Assembly (NCBI RefSeq): GCF_947648125.1
Contig: NZ_CANSMR010000028.1
Span: 1-64,000, forward strand
From: an uncultured Bradyrhizobium sp.
GTDB lineage: Bacteria; Pseudomonadota; Alphaproteobacteria; Rhizobiales; Xanthobacteraceae
Length of the DNA: 64,000 nt
Direction: 5' to 3'
The position numbers and the translations under genes are program-made. The notes beneath the pieces are model-generated. The model did no database searches and had not been told where the DNA came from. It saw only the letters and a list, made by a program, of their open reading frames with translations. Position 1 is the first letter of the stretch, and every line of letters begins with the position of its first letter. Shown piece by piece: positions 18,081 through 26,629 of the stretch.

Positions 18081-19247
18081 CTACCGCGAGGGGATCTTCG
18101 GCTCGGCCTTGAGTGCAAACAACGCCAGCAGCGCGGCCAGACTGAGCGCCGATGTGACCGCGAACGTATAGCCGCCGAGCGGTGATATCAGGAACCCGAA
18201 CACCACCGGCGCGATGGCTTGCGACAGTCGCGACGGCGCGCCGAGCAGCCCCAGCCGGTAGCCGTAATCCTTTGGACCGAATATCGCGAGCGGCAGCGTG
18301 CCGCGTGCAATCGTCAGGATGCCGTTGCCGGCACCGTGCAGCAGCGCGAAGATCCCGGCGAAGCCTCCGCCAAACAGGCCGATCACGCAGGCTCCCAAGG
18401 GGTGCGTGATGCAGGCCAAACGCGCCGACCACAATGGATGGAAGCGCTTGAGCAGGCTCGCTTCGACAATCCGTGCAGCCACCTGCGCCGGGCCGATCAG
18501 CGCGCCTGCCGCGATCGCCTGGGTTTGCGTCGCGCCCAACGTCTCCAGAATTCGCGGCAAATGCACCGCCATCGCCGACGTGACGCTCCAGGCCGCCGCG
18601 AAGGCAAAGGCAAGCAGCACCATCGCGCGGTCGATCGGAATGTGCGGCTTTGGCGTGTCGGCTGCGATCCGATGCTCGCGCTTCAGCTCGGGGACCACGA
18701 AGGCGTTGAGCGGCAGGCAGATCAGAATGTGCGCCGCCGCCCAGCCGAAGCAGGTCCAGCGCCAGCCGATGGTTGCAAGGCCCCACGCGGTGAGCGGCCA
18801 GCCGATGGTGCTGGCAAACCCGGCGATCAAGGTAATGCCGGTGATGGAACGGCGCGCGGTGTTGCCGTAAATGCGCCCGAGCGCGGCGAAGGCCGCATCA
18901 TACAGGCCAAGGCCCATGCCGACGCCGAGCAACAGCCAGCTTGCGGCCATCAGAACGGCCCCCTGCGAAAGCCCGAGCAGGATCAGACCGGACGCCAGAA
19001 TCAGGTTGGAGGCGCAGAGCACTTCGCGCCCGCCCATGCGGTCGATCTGGCGGCCGACGCGCGGGCCGAGCAGTCCTGATATCACGAGCGCCATCGAGAA
19101 CGCGGCGAACAGCCAGTTCATCGATATGCCGAGGTCGCGCGCAATCGGGTCCGCGAGTATCGCCGGCAGATAATAGCTCGACGCCCAGGCCAGGGTTTGC
19201 GTGGTGCCGAGCGCGACGATCAGAAAATTATCTGCACGGCGGCTCAT
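18081..19247 (-). CDS. MFS transporter, last gene of the arsenic operon
   Basis: The 388-residue permease has about 12 hydrophobic segments. Its MFS motif in loop 2-3 reads GPRVGRQIDRMGGREVL. The ATG overlaps the arsC stop by 4 bases (ATGA at 19244-19247), so it is translated with the arsenate reductase. No ArsB or Acr3 pump is present in this operon, so this permease may export an arsenical alongside AqpS. That role is inference; the sequence itself only says MFS efflux-like. Confidence 0.85.
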   Translation of the reverse strand: MSRRADNFLIVALGTTQTLAWASSYYLPAILADPIARDLGISMNWLFAAFSMALVISGLLGPRVGRQIDRMGGREVLCASNLILASGLILLGLSQGAVLMAASWLLLGVGMGLGLYDAAFAALGRIYGNTARRSITGITLIAGFASTIGWPLTAWGLATIGWRWTCFGWAAAHILICLPLNAFVVPELKREHRIAADTPKPHIPIDRAMVLLAFAFAAAWSVTSAMAVHLPRILETLGATQTQAIAAGALIGPAQVAARIVEASLLKRFHPLWSARLACITHPLGACVIGLFGGGFAGIFALLHGAGNGILTIARGTLPLAIFGPKDYGYRLGLLGAPSRLSQAIAPVVFGFLISPLGGYTFAVTSALSLAALLALFALKAEPKIPSR

Positions 19248-19669
19248 CCAGCGCGCGCACCCGGCGTCCTCGGCGGAACCACTTCTCCATCTTCCTTGAC
19301 GAACCGGCCGATGTCAGCAACGGCGAGGAGATCAAGGACGGCCTCGGACGGCCGGCACAGCTTCACGCCTTTCGGCGAGACGACGATGGGCCGGTTGATC
19401 AGGATCGGATGCGCCATCATGAAATCGATCAATTCGTCGTCGCTCCATTTCGGATTGGCGAGATCTAGCGCGGCATAGGGCGTGCCCTTCTCGCGGAGCA
19501 GCGCGCGCGGCGTCATGCCCAAGGCAGCGATCAGCGCGATCAGCTTGTCGCGCGAGGGAGGAGTCTTGAGATATTCGACGATCTCGGGCTCCTCCCCGCT
19601 TTGGCGGATCATTGCCAGGGTGTTGCGCGACGTCCCGCAAGCGGGGTTGTGGTAGATCGTGATCGTCAT
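19244..19669 (-). CDS. arsC: Arsenate reductase (glutaredoxin-coupled type)
   Basis: The 141-residue ArsC has the catalytic cysteine C12 in YHNPACGTSRNTL and the conserved arginine-containing HPILINRPIVVSPKG segment. It reduces arsenate to arsenite using glutathione and glutaredoxin, as in the R773-type enzyme. I chose the ATG at 19669, preceded by GGAGGTGACCCA and overlapping the aqpS stop by 4 bases. The longer frame reading upstream only overlaps aqpS. It is central in the arsR-aqpS-arsC-MFS operon. Confidence 0.95.
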   Translation of the reverse strand: MTITIYHNPACGTSRNTLAMIRQSGEEPEIVEYLKTPPSRDKLIALIAALGMTPRALLREKGTPYAALDLANPKWSDDELIDFMMAHPILINRPIVVSPKGVKLCRPSEAVLDLLAVADIGRFVKEDGEVVPPRTPGARAG

Positions 19670-20352
19670 TGGGTCACCTCCTTCGTGGTTTCGGCGCCCC
19701 GCAGCAGCCAGCTCATGAATGCCAGCGCGACCATGGCCCCCAGGATCTCGGCGACGATGAATCCCGGCAGATCCTGCGCGCGGATTCCGGAAAACGTGTC
19801 GGTGAACGATCGCGCGATGGCGACGGCCGGATTGGCGAATGACGTGGATGCGGTGAACCAGTATGCGGCCGTGATGTAAAGCCCAACCAGCCATGGAATT
19901 GCAGCCTCACGAAACCGGAGGCCGCCTATGATCGTTGCAAGCAGTCCGAAAGCTGCAATGAATTCGGCTAACCACTGCGGAAATCCCGTCCTTGCCTTTG
20001 CCGAGAACTCCAGCAGCGGCAGGCCGAACATGGCGTGCGCGACCATGGCGCCGAGGATTCCCCCGAGCACCTGCACCGCGACGTACTGCACGGCATGCGG
20101 TGGACGGAGTTCACCCTTGAGCATGAACACCAGCGTGACCGCCGGATTGAAATGCGCGCCGGATATTGGTCCGAGGATCGTGATCAGCACCACCAGGATG
20201 GCGCCGGTCGGAAGGGTGTTGCCGAGCAGCGCCAACGCCACGTCTTTGGTCAAAGTCTCGGCCATGATGCCGGAGCCAACGACGGTTGTGACCAGAAGCA
20301 GCGTACCGAGGCCCTCGGCCACCAGGCGCCGCGGCAGGTCGAAGCTATGCAT
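19666..20352 (-). CDS. aqpS: Aquaglyceroporin AqpS (arsenite channel)
   Basis: The 228-residue MIP-family channel has six hydrophobic segments and two pore-lining Asn-Pro-Ala motifs, GAHFNPAVT and SFANPAVAIA. In Sinorhizobium meliloti the arsR-aqpS-arsC arrangement is known: AqpS lets arsenite formed by ArsC leave the cell down its gradient. The ATG at 20352 shares one base with the arsR stop (TGATG). A longer frame starting at 20442 lies within arsR and is rejected. Confidence 0.93.
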   Translation of the reverse strand: MHSFDLPRRLVAEGLGTLLLVTTVVGSGIMAETLTKDVALALLGNTLPTGAILVVLITILGPISGAHFNPAVTLVFMLKGELRPPHAVQYVAVQVLGGILGAMVAHAMFGLPLLEFSAKARTGFPQWLAEFIAAFGLLATIIGGLRFREAAIPWLVGLYITAAYWFTASTSFANPAVAIARSFTDTFSGIRAQDLPGFIVAEILGAMVALAFMSWLLRGAETTKEVTQ

Positions 20353-20711
20353 CAGGCCCGCACCTTCTTCTTGGCCGTGGAGGGCCTGCACTGGGCATCG
20401 GCGAGCGCCGGCGCGCAGATTTCCGGATGGCCCGCGCAGCAATCCTTCATCAGGAAGGCGATGAGATCGCGGAGGCCGGTGAAATCCGCCGAGTAGATGA
20501 TCGAACGCGCCTCGCGACGCGGCACGATCATGCCGGCATGCTCGAGGTCCTTCAGATGGAAGGACACGTTGGATGGCGATACTGCGACCGCCTCGGCAAT
20601 CGCCCCTGCCGCCATGCCATCCGGACCGGCCTGCACCAGCAGCCGCACGATCCGCAGCCGCGTTTCCTGCGACAGCGCGGCGAAGGCGGTTCGGGCTTGA
20701 CGCTCCTCCAT
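20352..20711 (-). CDS. arsR: ArsR-family repressor
   Basis: The 119-residue winged-helix protein begins MEERQARTAFAALSQETRLR and has the recognition helix in SPSNVSFHLKDLEHAGMI. The C-terminal tail carries a Cys-Cys pair and further cysteines (CCAGHPEIC and a late C), as in rhizobial/Acidithiobacillus-type ArsR proteins that bind arsenite through C-terminal thiols. It should repress its own operon and the divergent DUF6428 gene from the palindrome between them. Confidence 0.93.
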   Translation of the reverse strand: MEERQARTAFAALSQETRLRIVRLLVQAGPDGMAAGAIAEAVAVSPSNVSFHLKDLEHAGMIVPRREARSIIYSADFTGLRDLIAFLMKDCCAGHPEICAPALADAQCRPSTAKKKVRA

Positions 20712-20729
20712 CTTTCGATAATCCTACAA

Positions 20730-20745
20730 TTCAATAACCATTGAA
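20730..20745. promoter_or_regulatory. Candidate ArsR operator
   Basis: TTCAAT-AACC-ATTGAA is a perfect 6+6 inverted repeat in the 49-base gap between arsR (minus) and the DUF6428 gene (plus). ArsR-family operators are AT-rich palindromes of this size. The position allows control of both directions at once. Confidence 0.65.
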
Positions 20746-20760
20746 ATGAGGATAGCAGCC

Positions 20761-21288
20761 ATGACCACGCTTGCCAATACCCGATCGACCGTCGGCGCCC
20801 TGCTCGCGGTCGAAGAGCTCTCGTCCGCAGCGCTGCTTTCCAGCCTCGAGGCGCACAAGGAGAAGCCGCTGATCTTCAGTTACGACGGCCGGGATGTCCG
20901 CCCCAGCTACCACGTGACCGAGGTCAAGACCGGCTCATTCAGAGGGCTCGATTGCGGCGCGAACCCCGAGAGCTGGAGCGAAACCTTCATTCAGCTCTGG
21001 GACATCGAAGAGGAAAACCGGGGCCACATGCCGGCCGGAAAGTTCCTCGCAATCATCCGCAAGGTCGATGAGGCGGTCGGCTTCGATCCGCAAGCCAAGC
21101 TGACCTTTGAAGTCAGCGATGGCGTCCGGCCGATGCAAATCTATCGCGCGGAACGCATGGATACGGGCGACGCTGCCATACGGGTCCATCTTTCGCCGCG
21201 CCCGTCGAGCTGCAAGCCGCGCGACCGATGGCTGCAGGAACAGCAATCCTGCTGCACGCCGAAAGCCAAGCAGCCGTGCTGCGGTTGA
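20761..21288 (+). CDS. DUF6428 family protein, divergent from arsR
   Basis: The 175-residue protein begins MTTLANTRSTVGALLAVEEL. It has an N-terminal globular region with SYDGRDVRPSYHVTEVK and a cysteine-rich tail (QQSCCTPKAKQPCCG) that could bind arsenite or another soft metal. It resembles DUF6428 proteins often found beside arsenic genes. I chose the ATG at 20761, preceded by GAGGATAG; an ATG at 20746 is possible but less well placed. The function is unknown. Confidence 0.8.
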   Translation: MTTLANTRSTVGALLAVEELSSAALLSSLEAHKEKPLIFSYDGRDVRPSYHVTEVKTGSFRGLDCGANPESWSETFIQLWDIEEENRGHMPAGKFLAIIRKVDEAVGFDPQAKLTFEVSDGVRPMQIYRAERMDTGDAAIRVHLSPRPSSCKPRDRWLQEQQSCCTPKAKQPCCG

Positions 21289-21327
21289 TCATCAGATGAC
21301 CAGACGGCATGACGCCCCGATCGCGAG

Positions 21328-21537
21328 CTATCCGTGCTCATCGAAACGAGCCAATGCTCCTTCGATGAGCTCGATCTCCTCGACGAGAGTCTCATTCACG
21401 ACCGATGGCCTGAAACCGGGAACGCTGTGCGTTCGAACATCGTCCAGCAATTGCTGGCGATGGTCTCGGAGCTGTTCCAGCGCTTGACGATTCTTCAGCG
21501 ACACGTAGCCGGCAATGATCTGCTCGATGGCCTTCAT
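21328..21537 (-). CDS. Small conserved hypothetical protein (69 aa)
   Basis: The 69-residue helical protein begins MKAIEQIIAGYVSLKNRQAL and ends in an acidic EEIELIEGALARFDEHG helix. It looks like small rhizobial hypothetical proteins. I chose the ATG at 21537 because upstream residues in the longer frame are basic and low-complexity. No motif gives a function. Confidence 0.65.
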   Translation of the reverse strand: MKAIEQIIAGYVSLKNRQALEQLRDHRQQLLDDVRTHSVPGFRPSVVNETLVEEIELIEGALARFDEHG

Positions 21538-21961
21538 TGGAAATCCACGCTTCAAATAAGAACGTACTGCAATCCTTGGATTAAAGCGGCCAAACCGCCT
21601 TGCTGGCAAGCCCCATGAGCGTTGCGGCCGGCCCGCACCGAAAATCGCAAATCACTGAGTTGCCCGACGGCGCAAGCCCTCGCGGCAAAAATATTTCGCT
21701 TTATCCGAAGTGCAACTCAGTGTATGGTTCGCCCGTCTCGCCCGATCGAGGGGCGCTTCGCGATCGTCACGAACGTGGGTCGAGATGCGGTGGACGCCGG
21801 TTGCGCAACTGACGAGTGCGCAATGTGGCGGACGGCGAAATCGTGCAGGCCTGACGCCCTAGTGGCAGGTGTCCTCTCGCAGAGCGCGCAAGCGCCCTGC
21901 GAAGGCGGTGACAAAAAAGCCCAGTCTCGCCGGGGAGAGCACGTATAAGCCGTAACCCATC

Positions 21962-22069
21962 GCGCAGGGAAAGCCGGATTGCTCCGGTTACACCTGTGGT
22001 CCTACCCCCGAGCTTTCTACCTTTTGCTCGGGGCCCATGGGTGCGATCGGCACCCGGCTTTCCCTGCGC
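21962..22069. repeat. Nested inverted repeat (108 bp)
   Basis: Perfect 16-base arms at 21962-21977 (GCGCAGGGAAAGCCGG) and 22054-22069 enclose a second inverted repeat, CCCCGAGC at 22006-22013 and GCTCGGGG at 22026-22033. The whole unit could fold as a two-level cruciform or RNA. It resembles a palindromic interspersed element, not a terminator. Confidence 0.75.
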
Positions 22070-22167
22070 CCTCTGCGAGAGAGAGGGCGGAACGAACAGC
22101 AGAGCTCGGGCAAATCATGTCGCGAGAACTCAGAAGTTTGACTCGCAGATCGTGCAACACACTCGCT

Positions 22168-22212
22168 GTCGTCCCTGCCTAGTGCGCAATTGCGCACGGG
22201 AGCAGGGACGAC
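22168..22212. repeat. Inverted repeat with perfect inner palindrome
   Basis: Eleven-base arms GTCGTCCCTGC (22168-22178) and GCAGGGACGAC (22202-22212) flank the 16-base perfect palindrome GTGCGCAATTGCGCAC (22182-22197). The arm sequence recurs in the hairpin at 22289-22308, so both belong to one repeat family. Confidence 0.75.
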
Positions 22213-22288
22213 CCATAACCACGAATGGCCATTGTTGCGCGATGGTGGAACGACGAATCCTGTTCACGACACCGGCCGCGGCGTATGG

Positions 22289-22308
22289 GTCCCTGCTTTC
22301 GCAGGGAC
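22289..22308. repeat. Short hairpin of the same repeat family
   Basis: GTCCCTGC-TTTC-GCAGGGAC is a perfect 8-base stem with a 4-base loop and shares its stem sequence with the element at 22168-22212. Two CGACACCGG direct repeats lie around it (about 22267 and 22308). Confidence 0.7.
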
Positions 22309-22377
22309 GACACCGGTGTTGTGGACTGCATGCGCGATCCATTGGACGACAATGAACGTCGCACGCTGCGTATCAGC

Positions 22378-22746
22378 TCAAGCCGCCGTCGGCTCGCTCG
22401 ACAGCGCGGCGAACACCGTTTCTGGCGAATGCGCGATCACGGCGAGCAGCGCGCGGGCCGGTCCCCGCGGGGCGCGCTTGCCCTGCTCCCAGTTGCGGAT
22501 GGTCTCCACCGGCACGCCGAGCTTGGCGGCGAATTCGAGCTGGGTGAGCTGGGCCCGGCGGCGCAGATCGCGCACGGCCGGTTGCGAGGCCGAAGGCTGC
22601 ATCGCCGCCTCGGCAGGATGGGCCGGCACGAGCGGGATTTCCTGCCCGTCGCGCAATTCGACGATCCGTCCGTCCGCCTTGAGCCGCAATCGCTGCATGA
22701 TGGCCCCCGTGATGGCCCCCTTGGAGATAGGACCATCATCCGCCAA
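22378..22746 (-). CDS. XRE-family HTH protein
   Basis: The 122-residue protein has a C-terminal Cro/C1-type helix-turn-helix (about 65-112) with LTQLEFAAKLGVPVETIRNW and EQGKRAPRGPARALLAVIA. The N-terminal half is short and hydrophilic. It resembles HigA2/NadS-type antitoxin regulators, but no toxin gene adjoins. An alternative ATG at 22698 is possible; the stretch between the two carries a repeated GGGGGCCATCA, so the start is uncertain. Confidence 0.82.
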   Translation of the reverse strand: MADDGPISKGAITGAIMQRLRLKADGRIVELRDGQEIPLVPAHPAEAAMQPSASQPAVRDLRRRAQLTQLEFAAKLGVPVETIRNWEQGKRAPRGPARALLAVIAHSPETVFAALSSEPTAA

Positions 22747-22792
22747 CCCCGTTAAGGCGCGATTAACGATAAGCCGGCCGGCGCGCGCCGGG

Positions 22793-24214
22793 CTATTTCA
22801 AGCCGAACCACAGCGTGGCGATGCCGAGAAACGAGAAGAAGCCGACCACGTCGGTGACGGTCGTGACGAAGGTGCCGGAGGCGACCGCGGGATCGGCGCG
22901 CACCCGTTCCAGCACCATCGGAATCAGGATGCCGCCGAGCGCGCCGGCGACCAGGTTGCAGATGATCGCAAGCCCGATCACGATGCCGAGGCCGGGGATC
23001 TTGAACCAGGCCACCGCGGCGATGCCGGTGATGACGGCAAAGGCGAGACCGTTGACGAGCCCGACCATGGTCTCGCGCAGCACCACGCGCGTCGCGTTGA
23101 ACGCGCCGAGCTCGCGGGTGGCGAGCGCGCGCACCGCGACCGTCATGGTCTGGGTCGCGGCATTGCCGCCCTGGCTCGCCACGATCGGCGCCAGCACGGC
23201 GAGCGCCACCATCTTCTCGAGCTGGCCCTCGAACAGGCCGAGCACCGAGGAGGCCAGGAACGCGGTGGCGAGATTGACCAGCAGCCAGTTGAAGCGGCCG
23301 CGGGCGATGGTCCAGACCGTGTCGGACAGCTCTTCGGGATGGGTGACGCCGCCTAGCGCCTTGAGGTCCTCGTCGGCCTCCTCCTCGATCACGTCGACGA
23401 CGTCGTCGATGGTGATCACGCCGACCAGCCGCTCGGTGGTGTCGACCACGGGAGCCGCGACCAGATTGTACTTGCCGAACATCCGCGCGACCTCTTCCTG
23501 GTCCTCCAGCGCGGAGACCCGGCGACGGTCCTCGTCGATCAGGTCCTTGACCGGGACCGGGCGGCGCGTGCGCAGCAGCACGTCGAGCGGCACCGCGCCG
23601 AGCAGATGCTTGTCGGCGTCGACCACATAGATCTCGTAGAAGCGGTCCGGCAGATCGGGCGTGTCGCGCATGTAGTCGATCGCCTGCCCGACTTTCCAGT
23701 CCGGCGGCACCGCGATGAACTCGGTCTGCATCCGCCGGCCGGCGGAATTCTCCGGATACAGCAGGCTGCGCTCGATGTCCTCGCGCTCGGCCGCCGGGAG
23801 CTTCTCCAGGATCTCTTCCTGGTCCTCCTCGTCGAGGCTTTCCAGCAGCTCGACGGCGTCGTCGGATTCGAGCTCGCGGACGCCCTCGGCAACGGTCTCC
23901 GGCTCGAGTTCCTCGAGGATCTCCTCGCGGACCGTCTCGTCGACCTCGTTGAGCGCCGAGAAGTCGAAGTCCGTGCCGGTGATCTCGACCAGGGTGACGC
24001 GGTCGTCGGGCTCCAGCGCCTCGATCAGGTCGCCGAGATCGGCCTCGTGCAGTTCCGCCACCACCTCGCACAGCAGGGGCCGGTCGGCGGCGTGGATGGC
24101 CCGGGTGATCTCCGTGACGAATTCGGGGCGGAGCTGGCCCTCCTCGTCCCGCATCGGCATCCCGGCGAGCGGGGCGGCCTCGGCGGGTTCGGCAATGTCG
24201 ATATTCTCGGCCAT
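22793..24214 (-). CDS. mgtE: Magnesium transporter MgtE
   Basis: The 473-residue protein has the full MgtE layout. It shows an acidic N-domain (about 35-160) with ELHEADLGDLIEALEPDDR, two CBS domains (about 160-290), and five hydrophobic segments with ASQGGNAATQTMTVAVRALA and the pore-region ATRELGAFNATRVVLRE. It lets Mg2+ into the cell and is gated by the N/CBS domains sensing cytosolic Mg2+. I chose the ATG at 24214. The same frame extends to 25000, but that part overlaps the divergent deacetylase and is not MgtE-like. Confidence 0.95.
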   Translation of the reverse strand: MAENIDIAEPAEAAPLAGMPMRDEEGQLRPEFVTEITRAIHAADRPLLCEVVAELHEADLGDLIEALEPDDRVTLVEITGTDFDFSALNEVDETVREEILEELEPETVAEGVRELESDDAVELLESLDEEDQEEILEKLPAAEREDIERSLLYPENSAGRRMQTEFIAVPPDWKVGQAIDYMRDTPDLPDRFYEIYVVDADKHLLGAVPLDVLLRTRRPVPVKDLIDEDRRRVSALEDQEEVARMFGKYNLVAAPVVDTTERLVGVITIDDVVDVIEEEADEDLKALGGVTHPEELSDTVWTIARGRFNWLLVNLATAFLASSVLGLFEGQLEKMVALAVLAPIVASQGGNAATQTMTVAVRALATRELGAFNATRVVLRETMVGLVNGLAFAVITGIAAVAWFKIPGLGIVIGLAIICNLVAGALGGILIPMVLERVRADPAVASGTFVTTVTDVVGFFSFLGIATLWFGLK

Positions 24215-24298
24215 GCCGTGTTTCGCCGGTTTGACAGGAAGAGAAAAACTGCTCTGATGAGTGCGGAACGGATTACCTAATCGGTGGGGCCCAGTGCA

Positions 24299-25114
24299 AT
24301 GAGAAAGATGTCGAGCGCACCGCGACCGATCCTGAACACTGTCGCGGCGCTGATCGCGCTTGCGCCATTTGCGCTGATCGGCTCGGCGAAGGCCGCCGAA
24401 TGCCCGCGCAAGGACGCGCTCGGCACCGCGCGTGTGCTCGAGGTCGACCCTGCGACCTATCCGCGCGTCGGGTTGAAGAGCTTTCCGCAGACCCTGCCGC
24501 TGCGCGATGGCGAGGTTGTGCTGACTTTCGACGACGGGCCGACACCTGGTGTCACCGACAAGGTGCTGACGGCGCTGGCAACCGAATGCGTGCAGGCCAC
24601 CTTCTTCATGGTCGGCCGCAATGCGGCCGATCATCCCGATATGGTCCGCAAGATCGCGCGGCTCGGCCACAGCATCGGCTATCACAGCTGGGACCATCCG
24701 CATCTCAACAAAATGCCGACGGATCAGGCCGAGGCGAACATCAACCGGGGGATCGAAGCGATCCAGACGGCCCTGCGCGGCACCGCGAGCACGGTCCCGA
24801 GCACGCCGTTCTTCCGGTTCCCCTATTTCGAGTCGACGCCCGCCCTGCTCGGGCGCATGGAAAAGCGCGGTATCGCGGTGTTCGGCGCCGATTTCTGGGC
24901 CAGCGACTGGAACAAGATGACCCCCGAGGAGGAACTCAAGCTGCTCACCGGGCGGCTCGAGGGCCATCGCAAGGGAATTATCCTGCTGCATGACCCGCAA
25001 ATGCGAACAGCGCAGATGCTGCCCGCCTTCCTAAGGTACCTGCAGGAGCATAATTATCACGTCGTCCACATCGTCCCGGCGGCGTTGAAAACCGTGTCCG
25101 ACCGGACACATTGA
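24299..25114 (+). CDS. Polysaccharide deacetylase (NodB-type), first of a tandem pair
   Basis: The 271-residue exported protein has a signal peptide (about 1-33) and a NodB homology domain: metal-binding D78-D79 in LTFDDGP, H129/H133 in GYHSWDHPH, an RFPYFE motif and ILLHDPQMRT near the end. It probably removes acetyl groups from a cell-surface or peptidoglycan sugar in the periplasm. I chose the ATG at 24299; a GTG at 24284 is also in frame. It is divergent from mgtE by 84 bases and is followed by a second, related deacetylase. Confidence 0.9.
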   Translation: MRKMSSAPRPILNTVAALIALAPFALIGSAKAAECPRKDALGTARVLEVDPATYPRVGLKSFPQTLPLRDGEVVLTFDDGPTPGVTDKVLTALATECVQATFFMVGRNAADHPDMVRKIARLGHSIGYHSWDHPHLNKMPTDQAEANINRGIEAIQTALRGTASTVPSTPFFRFPYFESTPALLGRMEKRGIAVFGADFWASDWNKMTPEEELKLLTGRLEGHRKGIILLHDPQMRTAQMLPAFLRYLQEHNYHVVHIVPAALKTVSDRTH

Positions 25115-25194
25115 ACCCGGGACCCAAGGTGGATTACAGACCGTTAAGGCGGCATTCATGGGGCCGCACCTAAGGATTCGTCAGTGCGTTTGGA

Positions 25195-26586
25195 ATGCGG
25201 CCGAGATTGATGATTGCAGACGTCCTGGTGATGATCCGGAAGCGGTCGCGGACCGTGATCGGCGCGGCGCTGCTGGGCTGCTGCTTCATGACGCCGCAGG
25301 CCGGCCTCGCCGCGGATTGCCCGGGTAACCCCAACGCACTCGGCACCTCGCGGACCATCGTCGTCGATCCCACGGAGCATCCGCGGATCGGCACCATGCA
25401 GTATCCGGAGACGCTGCCGCTCGCCGATCACGAGGTGGTGCTGACCTTCGACGACGGACCGCTGCCGAAATACAGCAACCAGGTGCTGGCCATTCTCGCC
25501 AGCCAGTGCGTCAAGGCAACCTTCTTCACCATCGGCTCCCAGGCCCGGTTCAATCCGGAGGGCGTGCGCAGGCTGATCGCTGCGGGGCATACCGTCGGCA
25601 CGCACAGCCAGAATCATCCGTTGACGATGAACAAGATGCCGCTCGAGCGGGTGCGGCAGGAGGTCGACGACGGCATCGCCTCGACGCTCGCCGCCCTCAA
25701 CGGCGACAAGAGCAAGCTGGCGCCGTTCTTCCGGATCCCCGGCCTGATGCGCGCCGAGATCCCCGAAGCCTATCTGGCGTCGCAGGGCATCCAGGTCTGG
25801 AGCGCCGACTTCCCGGCTGACGACTGGCGTCACATCTCGCCGCAGCGGGTTTACGACCTCGCGATCCAGCGGATCGAGGCCAAGCACAAGGGCATCCTGC
25901 TGCTGCACGACATCCAGCCGCGCACGGTTGCGGCGCTGCCGCGCATCCTCAACACGCTGAAGGAGCGCGGCTACCGCATCGTCCATGTCGTGCCCGCGAC
26001 ACCGGACCGCCCGGCGACGCCGACCGAGCCGCAGCAATGGTTCATGCGTCCGCCGACCGAGACGGTCGCGATCACGCGCTGGCCCAAAATACCGAACTTC
26101 GTCTTCACCGCAACGCGGACGCTGCCGGCGCCGGTGTTTGCCGACATGGATTGGCGCGATGGCGACGTCCTAGATCACGCGCAGCGCGCGCGCGTCGGCG
26201 CATCCGTCCGCACGCTGTGGCCGCAGGCGCAGCTCGCCCAGCCGGCGTCGCCCTCGACATTGCCGATCCCGGCGGCTGACGTGTTTCGCATTCCCGAAGC
26301 GCTGGACGTGACCCTGCTTGCGGCCCGCTCGGCGGCCGAACGTCGTCTGGCACAGCGCGCGGCAGCTGTCCCCGGAGCTGGCGCACCGCGCGCGCAGGCG
26401 ATCTCCGCGCGTCAGGCCAGGCATCCGAAACAGGCCGCGCATCAGATTCCCGCTGCGGCCCACGGCCGGCTTCACGGCGCGCCGCTGCATATCGCCCCGC
26501 CTGCCGCGAGCAATGCGTCGGTCCATGTCGCCAGGCGCACCCCGCGCGCCGAGGCCTCGGCGGCAAGCAAGCGCGAGCCTGAATAG
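25195..26586 (+). CDS. Polysaccharide deacetylase with Ala/Pro/His-rich C-terminal extension
   Basis: The 463-residue paralogue of the preceding gene shares the order of motifs: cleavable signal (about 1-39), D86-D87 in LTFDDGP, H137/H141 in GTHSQNHP, FFRIPG, and ILLLHDIQPRT. The catalytic part ends near residue 290. The remaining ~170 residues are unique: low complexity, basic, rich in Ala, Arg, Pro and His, possibly binding the cell wall or anionic polymer. The gap to the first deacetylase is 80 bases, so both probably come from one promoter. Confidence 0.9.
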   Translation: MRPRLMIADVLVMIRKRSRTVIGAALLGCCFMTPQAGLAADCPGNPNALGTSRTIVVDPTEHPRIGTMQYPETLPLADHEVVLTFDDGPLPKYSNQVLAILASQCVKATFFTIGSQARFNPEGVRRLIAAGHTVGTHSQNHPLTMNKMPLERVRQEVDDGIASTLAALNGDKSKLAPFFRIPGLMRAEIPEAYLASQGIQVWSADFPADDWRHISPQRVYDLAIQRIEAKHKGILLLHDIQPRTVAALPRILNTLKERGYRIVHVVPATPDRPATPTEPQQWFMRPPTETVAITRWPKIPNFVFTATRTLPAPVFADMDWRDGDVLDHAQRARVGASVRTLWPQAQLAQPASPSTLPIPAADVFRIPEALDVTLLAARSAAERRLAQRAAAVPGAGAPRAQAISARQARHPKQAAHQIPAAAHGRLHGAPLHIAPPAASNASVHVARRTPRAEASAASKREPE

Positions 26587-26629
26587 GGCGCGATCTAGCT
26601 GACCACGATCTTAGCGACGCAAAGCAGGA

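Larger units (their letters stand above)
21538..22377. other. Intergenic region rich in inverted repeats
   Basis: This stretch of 840 bases has no convincing gene. Its right half (21.96-22.31 kb) is packed with three separate hairpin-forming elements, listed individually. They look like bacterial interspersed (REP/RIME-like) sequence. Confidence 0.6.

Noticed and set aside
22752..24071. 439-aa minus-strand frame over mgtE
   Set aside because: Antisense-like low-complexity Arg/Gly shadow of mgtE in another frame.
24215..25000. Upstream part of the mgtE frame
   Set aside because: It runs through the divergent deacetylase; MgtE homology begins at 24214.
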